Source: Thermodesulfovibrionales bacterium (GTDB lineage Bacteria > Nitrospirota > Thermodesulfovibrionia > Thermodesulfovibrionales > Dissulfurispiraceae). Taken from it: 64,000 nucleotides of DNA. The notes beneath the pieces were generated by a model that had not been told where the DNA came from, did not search any database, and worked only from the letters and a program-made list of their open reading frames with translations. Positions 51,360-61,265 of this stretch are shown here, one piece after another. The stretch covers positions 1 through 64,000 of the forward strand of contig JAGUWD010000018.1 in assembly GCA_020062545.1 (NCBI GenBank), in the 5' to 3' direction. How positions within the stretch are numbered: the first letter of the stretch is position 1; each line of letters begins with the position of its first letter. Position numbers and translations under genes: made by a program.

Positions 51360-53372
51360 CTACGCGCAGACTGATGCTTCTTTAAGCCACGATAATCTTG
51401 AGCCATTGATGACAGATGCATTGATGGACTCTATCATTTCATCCACCTTCACATCAAAGCCCTCTTTGCGTGCAAACGGAGCAACCGAAGCCTTTACCTT
51501 CACCTTAGCGAGCTTCTTTGTCTCGCCCTCCTTTGCCTCTTTAATGTCTGCACCCATTGCATTTGCAATGTCCACAAAAATATCCCTGTGGCTCTTTGCT
51601 TCGCCTGCAGGCTCAACTGCCTTGCATACGTGTTTTAGCCTTCCAAGATAATCAACCATTGTTCCGTCAACTTCAAGGTATGCTGCTGAAGGAAGGACGA
51701 CATCGGCCTGCTTTGCAAGCTCTGTCATATGAGAATTCTGGACAACGAAGAAATCCACATTCGGTCTCTTGTTTAATGGAACTTCGCCTATCGCATAAAG
51801 GAGATTTAATCCTCCTGAAACCATTTCCTTATATGATTTGCCTTCGGTTGTAAGGCCCATCATCACTACTCCCTTTGCATTGCTTTCAACAGGGACAGAT
51901 ACTGCTACACCTTTTAAAAGAGAGATATTAGCAGCAGCCTGATACATTGCCGGTGATGAGAGTATCACAGGATTCTTTGCCTCCATATAAAGTGTTGCTG
52001 CCTTTTCCACTGCCTCTGAAACTGTGGCATTTGCAACTGCTGAAGCAAGTTTTTTATCGCCGGAAAGACCTTTATCAATTAATGCCTTTGTCAGGGACAT
52101 GAGGGCTGATGCCTCGTTCTCGATGAGATTTACAGTTGCCACAGATGCGATTTTCGGCTCTGATGAATTGATCACAATCAGCCTTGCACCTGCATTTACC
52201 CTTTTTCTTATAACAGCATCGAGCGCAGGCAATACCCTTTGCCACTGGCTCGGATTTAAATCAACGAGCATAAAGAGGTCTGCTGAATCAAGGTCTGCAG
52301 TGCCTGAGATCAATGTATCAGCATCACTGTAAAGGCTTGCAGTAGTATCAACATTCTTTGTTTTTACAGCATCAGTTGCTAATTTCTTTAATGTAAGGGC
52401 ATCTTCATTGAGTATTCCTGCTGTTGCTATAAAACCTGCATTTTGGCCTGCCTTTTTCAGTGCATTGGCAACTGTCTCAACGGCATCCTTCCATGTAGTC
52501 TCTTTCAGTTCACCGTTTACACGTTTCATCGGTGCTGTAACTCTATTGTCAGCCTCGATACAGTCAAAGCCGAATCTTCCGTAGGCACATATATATCTTT
52601 CTGCCGAGCCCTCTATCGCACCTGCATTCACCTTCATTATCTGTCCATCCTTTGTGCTGACAGTTATGTCACAGCCATTTCCGCAGAGAAGGCATACGGA
52701 ATTTACTTTATCATAATCCCATTCCCTGCCCTTTCTCCACCTGTCAGCCTCAAGGAGTGCATTAACAGGGCAAACATCAACACAGCTTCCGCAGAATGTA
52801 CACCCTGATTCCTGCAGGGGCTTATCGTTTGCTGTAGCAACCCTCGAACCAACCCCTCTTCCCATAAACTCGAGGACATTCGTCCCCTGATCCTTACAAA
52901 CCCTCACGCATCTGCCGCAGAGCACACAGTAGTCAGGGTCGCGCTTGATGAACGGGTTTGCCTCATCAATGGAAAATCCGAATTTCTTTCTTGTGAATGA
53001 TGATTCCTTTATCTCAAAATCATAGGCATACTGCTGGAGGTTGCATACGCCTGCCTTTGTGCATGTCATACAGTCAAGCGGATGCATGGAGAGGATAAGG
53101 TCTATTACGAATTTCCTTACTTCCTGAACCTTCTCTGTCTTTGTGTTGACCACCATACCCTCTTTTACTTTTGTGGTGCAGGCGATCATAGGCGCTTTCA
53201 TTCCCTCTATTTCCACAAGACAGAGCCTGCATGCACCGATGCCCTTTAAGCCTTTAAGATAACAGAGGTTTGGTATATGAATACCGCCAAGCTCTGCGGC
53301 ATCGATGAGGTTTGTGCCCTCTGGAGCCTTTATCTCCTTGCCATCTATCTTAAGATTTACCATGTTTGCCAT
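51360..53372 (-). CDS. NuoG/FdhA-like iron-sulfur molybdopterin-fold subunit
   Basis: 670 residues. N-terminal [2Fe-2S] (CYLKGLKGIGACRLC ... CTTKV), His-Cys [4Fe-4S] (HPLDCMTCTKAGVC), two ferredoxin motifs (CVLCGRCVRVC; CTFCGSCVDVC), then a [4Fe-4S]/bis-MGD domain (VCLLCGNGCDI). The molybdopterin part is shortened and I see no formate-dehydrogenase Sec/Cys active-site motif, so it may be structural, as in NuoG. With NuoF- and NuoE-like partners it would carry electrons between NADH and ferredoxin or another enzyme, plausibly CODH. Confidence 0.85.
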   Translation of the reverse strand: MANMVNLKIDGKEIKAPEGTNLIDAAELGGIHIPNLCYLKGLKGIGACRLCLVEIEGMKAPMIACTTKVKEGMVVNTKTEKVQEVRKFVIDLILSMHPLDCMTCTKAGVCNLQQYAYDFEIKESSFTRKKFGFSIDEANPFIKRDPDYCVLCGRCVRVCKDQGTNVLEFMGRGVGSRVATANDKPLQESGCTFCGSCVDVCPVNALLEADRWRKGREWDYDKVNSVCLLCGNGCDITVSTKDGQIMKVNAGAIEGSAERYICAYGRFGFDCIEADNRVTAPMKRVNGELKETTWKDAVETVANALKKAGQNAGFIATAGILNEDALTLKKLATDAVKTKNVDTTASLYSDADTLISGTADLDSADLFMLVDLNPSQWQRVLPALDAVIRKRVNAGARLIVINSSEPKIASVATVNLIENEASALMSLTKALIDKGLSGDKKLASAVANATVSEAVEKAATLYMEAKNPVILSSPAMYQAAANISLLKGVAVSVPVESNAKGVVMMGLTTEGKSYKEMVSGGLNLLYAIGEVPLNKRPNVDFFVVQNSHMTELAKQADVVLPSAAYLEVDGTMVDYLGRLKHVCKAVEPAGEAKSHRDIFVDIANAMGADIKEAKEGETKKLAKVKVKASVAPFARKEGFDVKVDEMIESINASVINGSRLSWLKEASVCA

Positions 53373-53391
53373 TTATGCCTCCTCCTTGATT

Positions 53392-53979
53392 TTATACGCC
53401 CACAGGCTCTTTAACTCTCGGTTCAACGATTATAATCGCCTCTGTAGGGCACACTGCCATACAATCTCCACATTTAACACATCTCTTCTGCCTTATCTCA
53501 AACGGAAAATAACCGCTCTTGTAAGGCTCCTTCTTTTCTCCAAGGATAGCGCCGTATTTGCACGCATCCTTGCAAAGGCCGCACATAATGCACTTTTCTA
53601 GAACAATCCTGTACTCTATGAATGCCTTGCACTCCCTTGAAGGGCATCTGCCGTTGATATGCTCGTCGTAAACATTTGTACCCATCCATTCGAGGATGAA
53701 CTTGGCTGTATCTTTTCCCTTCTTACAGAGGGAACCTTCTGCCATCTGTTCGGCAATCCTCTTAAGTGCGGATAAATCATCTTCTGCACCCTTTCCATCA
53801 ATAATCTTCTGGAGTCTTATCCTTGCCTCATAGCTTCCCATAGCGCATGGGAAACATCTTCCGCACATGGGTCCAGATAGAAACTCCGTAATATAGTAGA
53901 GAGCCTTCTGTACAGGACACCCCTTTTCCTCTGCAGACTTCTTTATGTCTTCAACCTTTAATTCCTTTACCTCTGTCAT
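53392..53979 (-). CDS. Iron-sulfur protein duplicating the NuoF C-terminus plus two ferredoxin motifs
   Basis: 195 residues. The first ~110 match the NADH-4Fe4S domain of NuoF (PMCGRCFPCAMGSYEARIRL ... GSLCKKGKDTAKFIL), and CIMCGLCKDAC and CVKCGDCMAVCP follow, giving up to three [4Fe-4S] clusters. The same arrangement ends the neighbouring NuoF-like protein, so this looks like a partial paralogue. No flavin or NADH site is present. Likely an extra electron-transfer subunit of the same complex. Confidence 0.82.
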   Translation of the reverse strand: MTEVKELKVEDIKKSAEEKGCPVQKALYYITEFLSGPMCGRCFPCAMGSYEARIRLQKIIDGKGAEDDLSALKRIAEQMAEGSLCKKGKDTAKFILEWMGTNVYDEHINGRCPSRECKAFIEYRIVLEKCIMCGLCKDACKYGAILGEKKEPYKSGYFPFEIRQKRCVKCGDCMAVCPTEAIIIVEPRVKEPVGV

Positions 53980-53988
53980 ACATTACCC

Positions 53989-56343
53989 CTAATACATCTC
54001 TTCTGCCATATAGACTACTTCCGGAAGGACATAGGAGACCAGATCCCTGTATGTAACCATGCCCACCACCTTTTCGCCTTCTACAACAGGCAGATGCCTC
54101 ACCTTCTTGTTGGCCACAACAGATATGGCTGCACTTATTTCTGTGGACGGGTCAAAGGTAATTATATCCTTGCTCATTACATTCTCGATTACTTCTGTAT
54201 CAAAATTGATATTCCTGTCAAAACAGTGCACCACATCCCTTTCGGTAAACATTCCTACCAGTTTATTGTTATCGTCAAAAACCATTACAGCGCTGATATT
54301 CCTTTCATTCATGAGTTTTATAGCCTCTTTTACCCTGTGTTTTCTATTGATGCCCAACACCTCTATTGCAGGCTTGGATTCAAGGATATCTCTTAAGGTC
54401 ATCTTTGCTCTCCTTTCAATGATTTCTATGCGCTCGGAAGGAATCTTGAACTCCTCCTCAATCTTCAGATGTCTCGGCTTCCTCACTTTAACCGCACCTA
54501 TTGGACATGCATGATAACATGCCTTGCAACTCGTGCAGTACTGCCTGTCTATAAAATACTGCTCCCTTGTCTCCTTTACAGCATCAAATGCACATGCCTG
54601 CTTGCAGAGACCGCACTTGAAACATTCGGTCTGGTCTATGACAAAGGCTCCGAGGCCGCTGCACACCTTTGCCCTGCAGTATTTGTCATAAACATGCTCT
54701 TCAAATTCTTCTCTGAAATATTTTATTGCTGAAAGAACAGGATTCGGTGCACTCTGTCCGAGTCCGCACAATGAACCCTTCTGCACCATCTTTCCAATCC
54801 TGATCAGTTTCTCTATATCTCCTGGCTCTCCATTGCCGGTTGTAATCTTCTCGAGTATCTTGAGCATCTGGTATGTGCCTATCCTGCATGGAGGACACTT
54901 TCCGCACGACTCCGACTGTGTGAATGAGAGGAAATACTTTGCCACATCCACCATGCATGTATCTTCGTCCAGGACGACCATGCCTCCCGACCCCATCATA
55001 GAGCCGACCTTTGTGAGCGAGTCGAAATCAACAGGCAAGTCGAGGTAGCTTGCTGGCAGGCAGCCTCCCGAGGGGCCTCCTGTCTGGACTGCCTTGAATT
55101 CCTTGTCTCCAATAATTCCACCGCCTATATCGAAAATTATCTCCCTTAATGTAGTACCCATGGGAACTTCCACAAGTCCTGTATTCTTGACCTTTCCTGT
55201 AAGGGCAAAGACCTTTGTCCCGGGAGAGGTCTCTGTCCCGATGCTCCTGAACCAGTCCGCTCCCTTCTCTATTATTGGAGGTACGCAGGCATATGTCTCT
55301 ATATTGTTTAAATTGCTCGGATAGCCGAATACACCCCCGCCTACCTCTGATAACCTTGGAGGACGGGGCCTCGGGAACCCCCTCTCTCCTTCAATCGATG
55401 CAACAAGGGCAGTGGATTCGCCGCAGACGAATGCACCTGCGCCTTCCCTCACATCAAGGAAGAAGCTGAAATTAGTTCCAAGTATGTTTTTGCCTAAAAG
55501 GCCGATTTCCTCTGCCTGTTTTATGGCATGTTTCAGGTTTTTAACAGCCAATGGATATTCGTGCCTTACATAAATAAAGCCGTATTGTGCGTTAATAGCA
55601 TATGCGCATAAGAGCATACCCTCAAAAAGGCTGTGTGGATCACCTTCCATTATTGATCTGTCCATAAATGCTCCGGGGTCGCCTTCGTCTCCATTTGCAA
55701 TAACAAACCTTATCTTCTCCGGAGAGCTTTTTGTATGCTTCCACTTCTTTCCTGCAGGGAATCCTGCACCGCCCCTGCCCCTGAGGTTGGCTTTATCAAC
55801 TTCATTTAAGACATCCTCCTGGGTCATGGAAGATAATGCCTTTTCAAGCGCCCTGTATCCTCCGACAGCGATATAATGATAGATATTTGTAGGGTCTATT
55901 TTGTCATTGTTCCTGAGGGCGATTCTCACCTGTTTTTTATAAAATGGGAGATCCATCATTTCGAGGGTTGGCTCTCTAAGGATATCCTCTCTGTAAAGCG
56001 CCTGCCTGTAAGGCATCCCGCCCACAAAGGTATAGCTCATAAGGGATGATGCCTGCTCCGGCTTTACCCTCTGATAAAAGACATCTGATGGTTCTGCCTT
56101 CATAACAGGTCCCTTCTGGCACATGCCCTGACACCCTGTCTTTACGATTTCTATGTCAACACCCCTTTTCTTTGCATCCTCATGAAGCGCATCGATCACC
56201 TTATACGCTCCGGTTGCAGTGCATGCAGTCCCGCAGCAAGCCCTTATCCTCGGCTTGTCAGGCTGGAACATTTCAGAGGAAAGTCTTTCCCTCAGCTTCC
56301 TTAAATCATCTATGTTGTTTAATCTCTCCATCCCTAACCCCAT
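53989..56343 (-). CDS. NuoF/HydB-like NADH-binding flavoprotein with C-terminal CBS pair
   Basis: 784 residues. Order: thioredoxin-like [2Fe-2S] (CCGTACTATG; CQGMCQKGP, residues ~35-80), FMN/NADH domain (RGRGGAGFPAGKKW; ANGDEGDPGAFMDR), SLBB, NADH-4Fe4S (SCGKCPPCRIGT), two ferredoxin motifs (CFKCGLCKQAC; CTSCKACYHACP), then two CBS domains at ~647-784. CBS pairs bind adenine nucleotides, so NADH oxidation may be controlled by energy charge. An ATG at 56331 (MERLNN) is an alternative start. It directly follows the NuoE-like gene. Confidence 0.9.
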   Translation of the reverse strand: MGLGMERLNNIDDLRKLRERLSSEMFQPDKPRIRACCGTACTATGAYKVIDALHEDAKKRGVDIEIVKTGCQGMCQKGPVMKAEPSDVFYQRVKPEQASSLMSYTFVGGMPYRQALYREDILREPTLEMMDLPFYKKQVRIALRNNDKIDPTNIYHYIAVGGYRALEKALSSMTQEDVLNEVDKANLRGRGGAGFPAGKKWKHTKSSPEKIRFVIANGDEGDPGAFMDRSIMEGDPHSLFEGMLLCAYAINAQYGFIYVRHEYPLAVKNLKHAIKQAEEIGLLGKNILGTNFSFFLDVREGAGAFVCGESTALVASIEGERGFPRPRPPRLSEVGGGVFGYPSNLNNIETYACVPPIIEKGADWFRSIGTETSPGTKVFALTGKVKNTGLVEVPMGTTLREIIFDIGGGIIGDKEFKAVQTGGPSGGCLPASYLDLPVDFDSLTKVGSMMGSGGMVVLDEDTCMVDVAKYFLSFTQSESCGKCPPCRIGTYQMLKILEKITTGNGEPGDIEKLIRIGKMVQKGSLCGLGQSAPNPVLSAIKYFREEFEEHVYDKYCRAKVCSGLGAFVIDQTECFKCGLCKQACAFDAVKETREQYFIDRQYCTSCKACYHACPIGAVKVRKPRHLKIEEEFKIPSERIEIIERRAKMTLRDILESKPAIEVLGINRKHRVKEAIKLMNERNISAVMVFDDNNKLVGMFTERDVVHCFDRNINFDTEVIENVMSKDIITFDPSTEISAAISVVANKKVRHLPVVEGEKVVGMVTYRDLVSYVLPEVVYMAEEMY

Positions 56344-56826
56344 TTATTTCTTAACCTTGTTTATAATCTCATTTACCTTCTTGGGGCCTACATCGCCCAC
56401 GACCTCTTCATTAACCGTTACAACAGGGGCAAGACCGCAGCACCCAACGCAGCCTACAGTCTCGAGGGTCATGGACATATCCTCTGTTGTTTCACCTTCT
56501 CTGACGCCGAATTCATCCTCAAGCTTTTCAAGAACCTTTGATGCGCCCCTGACATGGCATGCTGTACCCATGCAGACGCAGACAACATTCTTGCCCCTCG
56601 GCTTGAAATAGAAATGTTTGTAGAATGATGCAGTGCTGTATACATCGGCCAATGGAATATCCAGTTTCTTCGACAATTCCCTTAGCTTGTCTTCAGGGAG
56701 ATAGTTGTACTCCTTTTGAATCTGCTGAAATGCATAGATGAGAAGTCCTCTTTTTTTCTGATCTCCTGTGAGAACTTCCCCAATCTCTTTATAATGTGCA
56801 TCTACATTAAATTCCTCTATCTTCAT
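56344..56826 (-). CDS. NuoE/HydC-like [2Fe-2S] subunit
   Basis: 160 residues. Helical N-terminus (ALQQIQKEYNYLPEDKLRELSKKL-like region), then a thioredoxin-fold [2Fe-2S] site with CMGTAC and CVGCCGLAPV spaced as in NuoE. It works with the NuoF-like protein for NADH oxidation or reduction. It is the first gene of the NADH module, 73 bp after cooS; the gap is filled with heptanucleotide-type repeats. Confidence 0.93.
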   Translation of the reverse strand: MKIEEFNVDAHYKEIGEVLTGDQKKRGLLIYAFQQIQKEYNYLPEDKLRELSKKLDIPLADVYSTASFYKHFYFKPRGKNVVCVCMGTACHVRGASKVLEKLEDEFGVREGETTEDMSMTLETVGCVGCCGLAPVVTVNEEVVGDVGPKKVNEIINKVKK

Positions 56827-56840
56827 CTAACCTCCATATC

Positions 56841-56897
56841 AGCTCATGGTTGATAGTTCATAGCTAATAGTTTTCTATGAACTACAAGCTATGAGCT
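56841..56897. repeat. Heptanucleotide hairpin between cooS and the NuoE-like gene
   Basis: AGCTCAT, GGTTGAT, AGTTCAT, AGCTAAT (56841-56868) and opposite-sense ATGAACT, ACAAGCT, ATGAGCT (56877-56897). The arms pair well (CATAG...CTATG core) and could form a terminator or a processing hairpin between the CODH and NADH modules. Confidence 0.75.
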
Positions 56898-56899
56898 AT

Positions 56900-58885
56900 T
56901 TATAATCCTATATGTGGCTTTGCTGCCTTTTCGAGTTCACGCCTTGCAGCCATATCCATAAGCACACGCTCTGCACCGAACTTGCCCGGCTCATATTTCT
57001 TCAGCTTCAATGCCTCCCTTGCCTTATCGATGTAGTCAAGGGCAAGCGCAAGCATCTTTTCAGGGTCGGGCTCAAAGTGCATTGCACCTTTAAACCTTTC
57101 ATACCATACCTCTGTCATTATCCTCGTCACTTCTTCGCTTGAGCCGACAGGAGACTCGCCGCCGAATATAACTGGAACACCTGATGCTGCGAAGTAACAA
57201 CCGATTGCTATTGCCTTTTCGGACATCCATTCAGGAGCTATACCCACACCCGGCATTCCTCCTATTTCATCGGATAATCCGCCCTCTTCTGCCATTGCAC
57301 TCAATATGGTCAGTATTCTCGAATTATCAACACATGCTCCTAAATGCAGTATCGGCGGAATTCCTATTGCTTCGCATACTTCTCTCAGGCCTGGACCAGC
57401 ATGTTCAAGTGCCATCTCCGGTGTGAGATAACCGGCAGTGCCGCATGCTGCTGAGCCACAGCCTGTGGAGACAATAAGCACATCATTCTTAATCAGCTCC
57501 GTTGCAAGGTATTTGTGAATGCCTGTGGATGGAACCCTCGGGTTGTCGCATCCTGCAAGACCCACAACTCCTCTAATCCTTCCTGCCATGATTGCATCGT
57601 TTAAAGGCCTGAACGACGCCCTCCATCTTCCACCCTGCATGTATTCTATGTATTCATGGGAAAAGCCCGCAACTACAGGGAATTTATCTGTAATGTGGCT
57701 TCCCTGTGTTTTTCTGTTCTGGTAATTGTCGCAGGCAAGCTTCACTATCTCCCTTGCTATCTCCCTTGCCCTGTGCTCGTCGTATTCTATGTGCATTGCA
57801 CCGGGGATCTTTGCCTTTTCGGATGTAGTTATAATCTTTGTGTGGAATTTATTCGAAAGTTCTGCAATGGCAGGCATGATGCACTGTACATCCACGGTAA
57901 GGGCATCAACGAGCCCTGTCATTATTCCGAGTTCCTGATTTGTGAAGCCGCCTGCAGTCGGGATTCCATGCCTCATGAGCACCTCATTTGCTGTACAGCA
58001 CATACCGCCTAAGTTTATCCCCTTTGCCCCCTTTGACTTTGCATAAGCAATCATTTCGGTCTCTGATGCCACATCCACTATCATTTCTGCAAGTGTCGGC
58101 TCATGTCCGTGGACAACGAGGTTTACCTCATCCTCTTTAAATATTCCAAAGCTCGCCTCTGCCTTCACAGGCCTTGGCGTTCCAAAAAGGATATCCGTAA
58201 TATCCGTGGATATCATGCAGCCGCCCCATCCATCAGCAAGGGCTGTTCTTAAACCGTGCAAGAGTAGATGGTCCGGGTCATGGTCAACACCAACTGATGT
58301 CCTGTGCATTGCCTCTGCAATCTCCCTGTCAATGTTGCGGGGAACAATACCCCATTTTCTCCATCTCTCCTGGGTCTTCTTAGGTGCCCTTTTTGCATAG
58401 TTTATTTCACCCTTCTGCCTGCTGTAATCATCGAGAAATCTAAATGCCACATCCTTAGCAACATCATTCACAGGTCTTCCCTCAAACTCGATTCCCAAAA
58501 TTCCTGCAACCCTGTAAAGCTTTCTCACATCGGTTATCTGAAAGTCCTTTGCCTCTCCTGTTGCGGCAGCGAGCAATGTCAAAACCATATCCCTTGCATG
58601 GTCGCTGTGGGCTGCTGTTCCTGCTGCAATCATTCTCACAATGTTTCTTGCCGCCACAGTTGGAAGCGTTGCTCCACATACACCCCTCGCCTCTTCCTCG
58701 GCGTTTTTACCCACAAGCCTGCACGGCCCCATGTGGCAAACCTTACAACATGCACCTGTTTCACCGATAGGGCACGGTTTTAATTTTTCCGCCCTCTCAA
58801 AGCATGTCTCTATCTTATGGGCTTCGCCCCACTCTATTATCTTCTCTGCTGCCTCGTTGGCGCTTTTTATAATGTGCTTATCCAT
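56900..58885 (-). CDS. cooS: Anaerobic carbon monoxide dehydrogenase catalytic subunit
   Basis: 661 residues. B/D-cluster cysteines in KLKPCPIGETGACCKVCHMGPCR. C-cluster region: AGGFTNQELGIMTG, GLAGCDNPRV, VSTGCGSAACGTAG and LGACVDNSRIL. It reduces CO2 to CO at a Ni-Fe-S centre. It directly follows acsB (10 bp), so it is the AcsA of a CODH/ACS complex, not a stand-alone CO oxidiser. Confidence 0.97.
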   Translation of the reverse strand: MDKHIIKSANEAAEKIIEWGEAHKIETCFERAEKLKPCPIGETGACCKVCHMGPCRLVGKNAEEEARGVCGATLPTVAARNIVRMIAAGTAAHSDHARDMVLTLLAAATGEAKDFQITDVRKLYRVAGILGIEFEGRPVNDVAKDVAFRFLDDYSRQKGEINYAKRAPKKTQERWRKWGIVPRNIDREIAEAMHRTSVGVDHDPDHLLLHGLRTALADGWGGCMISTDITDILFGTPRPVKAEASFGIFKEDEVNLVVHGHEPTLAEMIVDVASETEMIAYAKSKGAKGINLGGMCCTANEVLMRHGIPTAGGFTNQELGIMTGLVDALTVDVQCIMPAIAELSNKFHTKIITTSEKAKIPGAMHIEYDEHRAREIAREIVKLACDNYQNRKTQGSHITDKFPVVAGFSHEYIEYMQGGRWRASFRPLNDAIMAGRIRGVVGLAGCDNPRVPSTGIHKYLATELIKNDVLIVSTGCGSAACGTAGYLTPEMALEHAGPGLREVCEAIGIPPILHLGACVDNSRILTILSAMAEEGGLSDEIGGMPGVGIAPEWMSEKAIAIGCYFAASGVPVIFGGESPVGSSEEVTRIMTEVWYERFKGAMHFEPDPEKMLALALDYIDKAREALKLKKYEPGKFGAERVLMDMAARRELEKAAKPHIGL

Positions 58886-58895
58886 TTTTTACCTC

Positions 58896-61094
58896 CTATA
58901 TCATTGGTTCCATTTCCAATGCCGGATGTCCGACACTGGAAAGATGTTCCAGAAGCTTCTCTGAATCTTCGCAGATAGTTTCATCTGCTATCTTGTCGAG
59001 CAGGTCTGGAACACCGGCCTCCTCTGCCCTCTTTTTGAAGTCCTCTGCGATTCTCTCCTTCAGTCCTTTCGGCATCCAGACAATCCTCTTTATGCCACCA
59101 TCGCCTGAGAGGAACTTCTTGCTTGTTATGAAGTTAACACCGATGCCCATAAATCCCGGTGTCTGTGCACCACCACCGACAGTGCCTGCGAGTGTGGAGA
59201 ACTTCATGCCTATAGGGGTCATCATGGTCGCACCCCTGTTTACAATCATGACGCCGTTGGCTTCAGGAATAATCGCTACAATACACTCAAAACATCCGCA
59301 TGATGTCATCGGGTTTTCCATTATTGTATAAAGGTTCAGTGTTTCCACTGCACCTCCCGATGCCTTCTTCAGATACTCATCAACGCCCGTATATCTTCCG
59401 TACTTTGCATCAAGCAGTTCACCCTTTGGAACAGGCTGGTTTCCGCCTGTAGGGTCTATCTCGTATGCAGCCTTTCCGTCGAGCCAGTTGTATGCACCAC
59501 ATAAACCAAGCCTTTCGGGTGTGATGACACAGACATGGCTCGGTGCAAATGACTGGCAGAGGAGACATGAATAGAAGGTGTCAACGGCATCGTCTGTAAG
59601 GCTTCCGAGCCTGTGGTCGCGCTCTTTATATGCTGCCCTCGCCTCATCCCTCAGCCTTATAACATCCTGCTCATCCGTGTAAATAGTAACCTGCACTTTA
59701 TCCACTATAGAACGGAACCTGTGTTTCATCATTGCGGTCTGTATATGACCTAAATGTTCAAGGGTTATTCCGTCTTTCTGTGCGGCATTACTTATTCTTA
59801 TCCAGTTTATGTCACGCTGTCCCATGTGCCATAGCCCCTGAGCCTCATTTATATTGTGGTGTATCTTTCTCTCTATGACAGACTCGAAGTCCTTCTGCAT
59901 CTTTCTTCCTGCAACCTCTATGAGAATACCGAGGGGCATCTGGCCACCCTTTTCATAACGCTCCTGCCAGTTTTCTCCGACAATAATAACCTTGTTGTCC
60001 TCTATCTCCTCAAGCTCCCTCATCCTGACCCACTCAAATGCAGGAGTCCTCTGTCCTCCGAACTCTATGAATGTGTCTTCCTTTCTTATCCTCTCGCCTT
60101 CGAATGCAGGGCCGTATGCAACAGGTATAGGAGGCTTCTCAACTATAATCTTAAGGCCTCTTACCTCTATCGCTTTCTGGACAATCTTTGAGTGGTCGAA
60201 TTCTTTATCCACCTCTTCATATGTGCATACACCTGTAGGATGTATTACAGGGACATCCGTATCGCATATTGCAGGGAAGCCCATGTTTATTGCGCCTGCG
60301 CCTGTTGACCATTTGATGTCATCGAGAGGGCCAAGTGCAAGGGCAAATGCAAAGACCCTGTCCTTCTGATATTTTAAATGATCTTTAAAATCACCGGGCT
60401 TTTTGCCGCCAAATATCAAAGATGCCCTTATTGCCCAGTCGAGGGCGTAAAGGGTATGCTCTGTGTCAGGGCCGAGTGGAACTATTCTTGTGTCCCATCC
60501 GAGTTCTATTCCTTTCCTCTGGAGCTGCTTTGTCACGCTATCCCCGTTGGACTGGCCTGAAAGGAATGTAAGGATATTCTTTTCCTGCAACTCCCTGCAG
60601 ATATTCACAGCAATGTCATCTGTCGGAGCAGCCCCGATTATTGCTGCAAATCCAGGCATTGTGCCGTCAACAAGCTGTATGCCAAGATTTCTCTGTATCG
60701 TGTCTGTTATAAAACCGTTATAGACATAGCCTGTCTCTGGATCTTTATATGGTTCGAGACCGTATATATATTTGATTGCGAGTATAATCTCCTCGGCAAA
60801 GAGCGTTGCCATTCCTGAGTCGAGGGCCTCTCCCAGATACGGCTTCCAGATATTCTCTTCAGGTTCGTCATGGAGAAGCTCCTTTGCAAAACCGAGGGCA
60901 ACCTTCATATCGCCAACTGTCTTGACAGGGAACCCTGTCATTGCATATATCATAGGAAGATAGTAAGCAGTATCCGGAAACTCGAAGGTAAAGTCCTTCC
61001 CCTTTTCGGCTATTGCCTTCTCCACCATTTCTTCGGCCTGAGCCACGAGTTTATGTGCACCTCTTATAGCTGCCGAGGCTATTAACTTTGACAT
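58896..61094 (-). CDS. acsB: Acetyl-CoA synthase catalytic subunit
   Basis: 732 residues, the full bacterial form, with an N-terminal CODH-contacting domain (the archaeal CdhC lacks it). A-cluster cysteines: CLLCQSFAPSHVC, GLCGAYNW and SCGCFEC. It joins CO from CooS, the methyl group from the corrinoid protein and CoA. The 61095-61265 gap upstream holds an SD (AAGGAGG) and AT-rich sequence only, with no gene. Confidence 0.97.
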   Translation of the reverse strand: MSKLIASAAIRGAHKLVAQAEEMVEKAIAEKGKDFTFEFPDTAYYLPMIYAMTGFPVKTVGDMKVALGFAKELLHDEPEENIWKPYLGEALDSGMATLFAEEIILAIKYIYGLEPYKDPETGYVYNGFITDTIQRNLGIQLVDGTMPGFAAIIGAAPTDDIAVNICRELQEKNILTFLSGQSNGDSVTKQLQRKGIELGWDTRIVPLGPDTEHTLYALDWAIRASLIFGGKKPGDFKDHLKYQKDRVFAFALALGPLDDIKWSTGAGAINMGFPAICDTDVPVIHPTGVCTYEEVDKEFDHSKIVQKAIEVRGLKIIVEKPPIPVAYGPAFEGERIRKEDTFIEFGGQRTPAFEWVRMRELEEIEDNKVIIVGENWQERYEKGGQMPLGILIEVAGRKMQKDFESVIERKIHHNINEAQGLWHMGQRDINWIRISNAAQKDGITLEHLGHIQTAMMKHRFRSIVDKVQVTIYTDEQDVIRLRDEARAAYKERDHRLGSLTDDAVDTFYSCLLCQSFAPSHVCVITPERLGLCGAYNWLDGKAAYEIDPTGGNQPVPKGELLDAKYGRYTGVDEYLKKASGGAVETLNLYTIMENPMTSCGCFECIVAIIPEANGVMIVNRGATMMTPIGMKFSTLAGTVGGGAQTPGFMGIGVNFITSKKFLSGDGGIKRIVWMPKGLKERIAEDFKKRAEEAGVPDLLDKIADETICEDSEKLLEHLSSVGHPALEMEPMI

Positions 61095-61265
61095 CCCAAC
61101 CTCCTTATTTAGTTTATGTGTATATGAGCATATGGTGAATGAGCTTACTCAGTAACTCTTTTACACATTTACTTATTTACCCATTAAAGATTAGTTTAGT
61201 CCTGATTCCACCATACAAGTCAATACATAATTATTAATCTTTAAATAACCGATCCTTATGGCCTG

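Noticed and set aside
51360-53372. NuoG-like protein as a catalytic formate dehydrogenase
   Set aside because: No selenocysteine/cysteine active-site motif of formate dehydrogenases is visible and the molybdopterin part is short; a structural NuoG-like role fits better.
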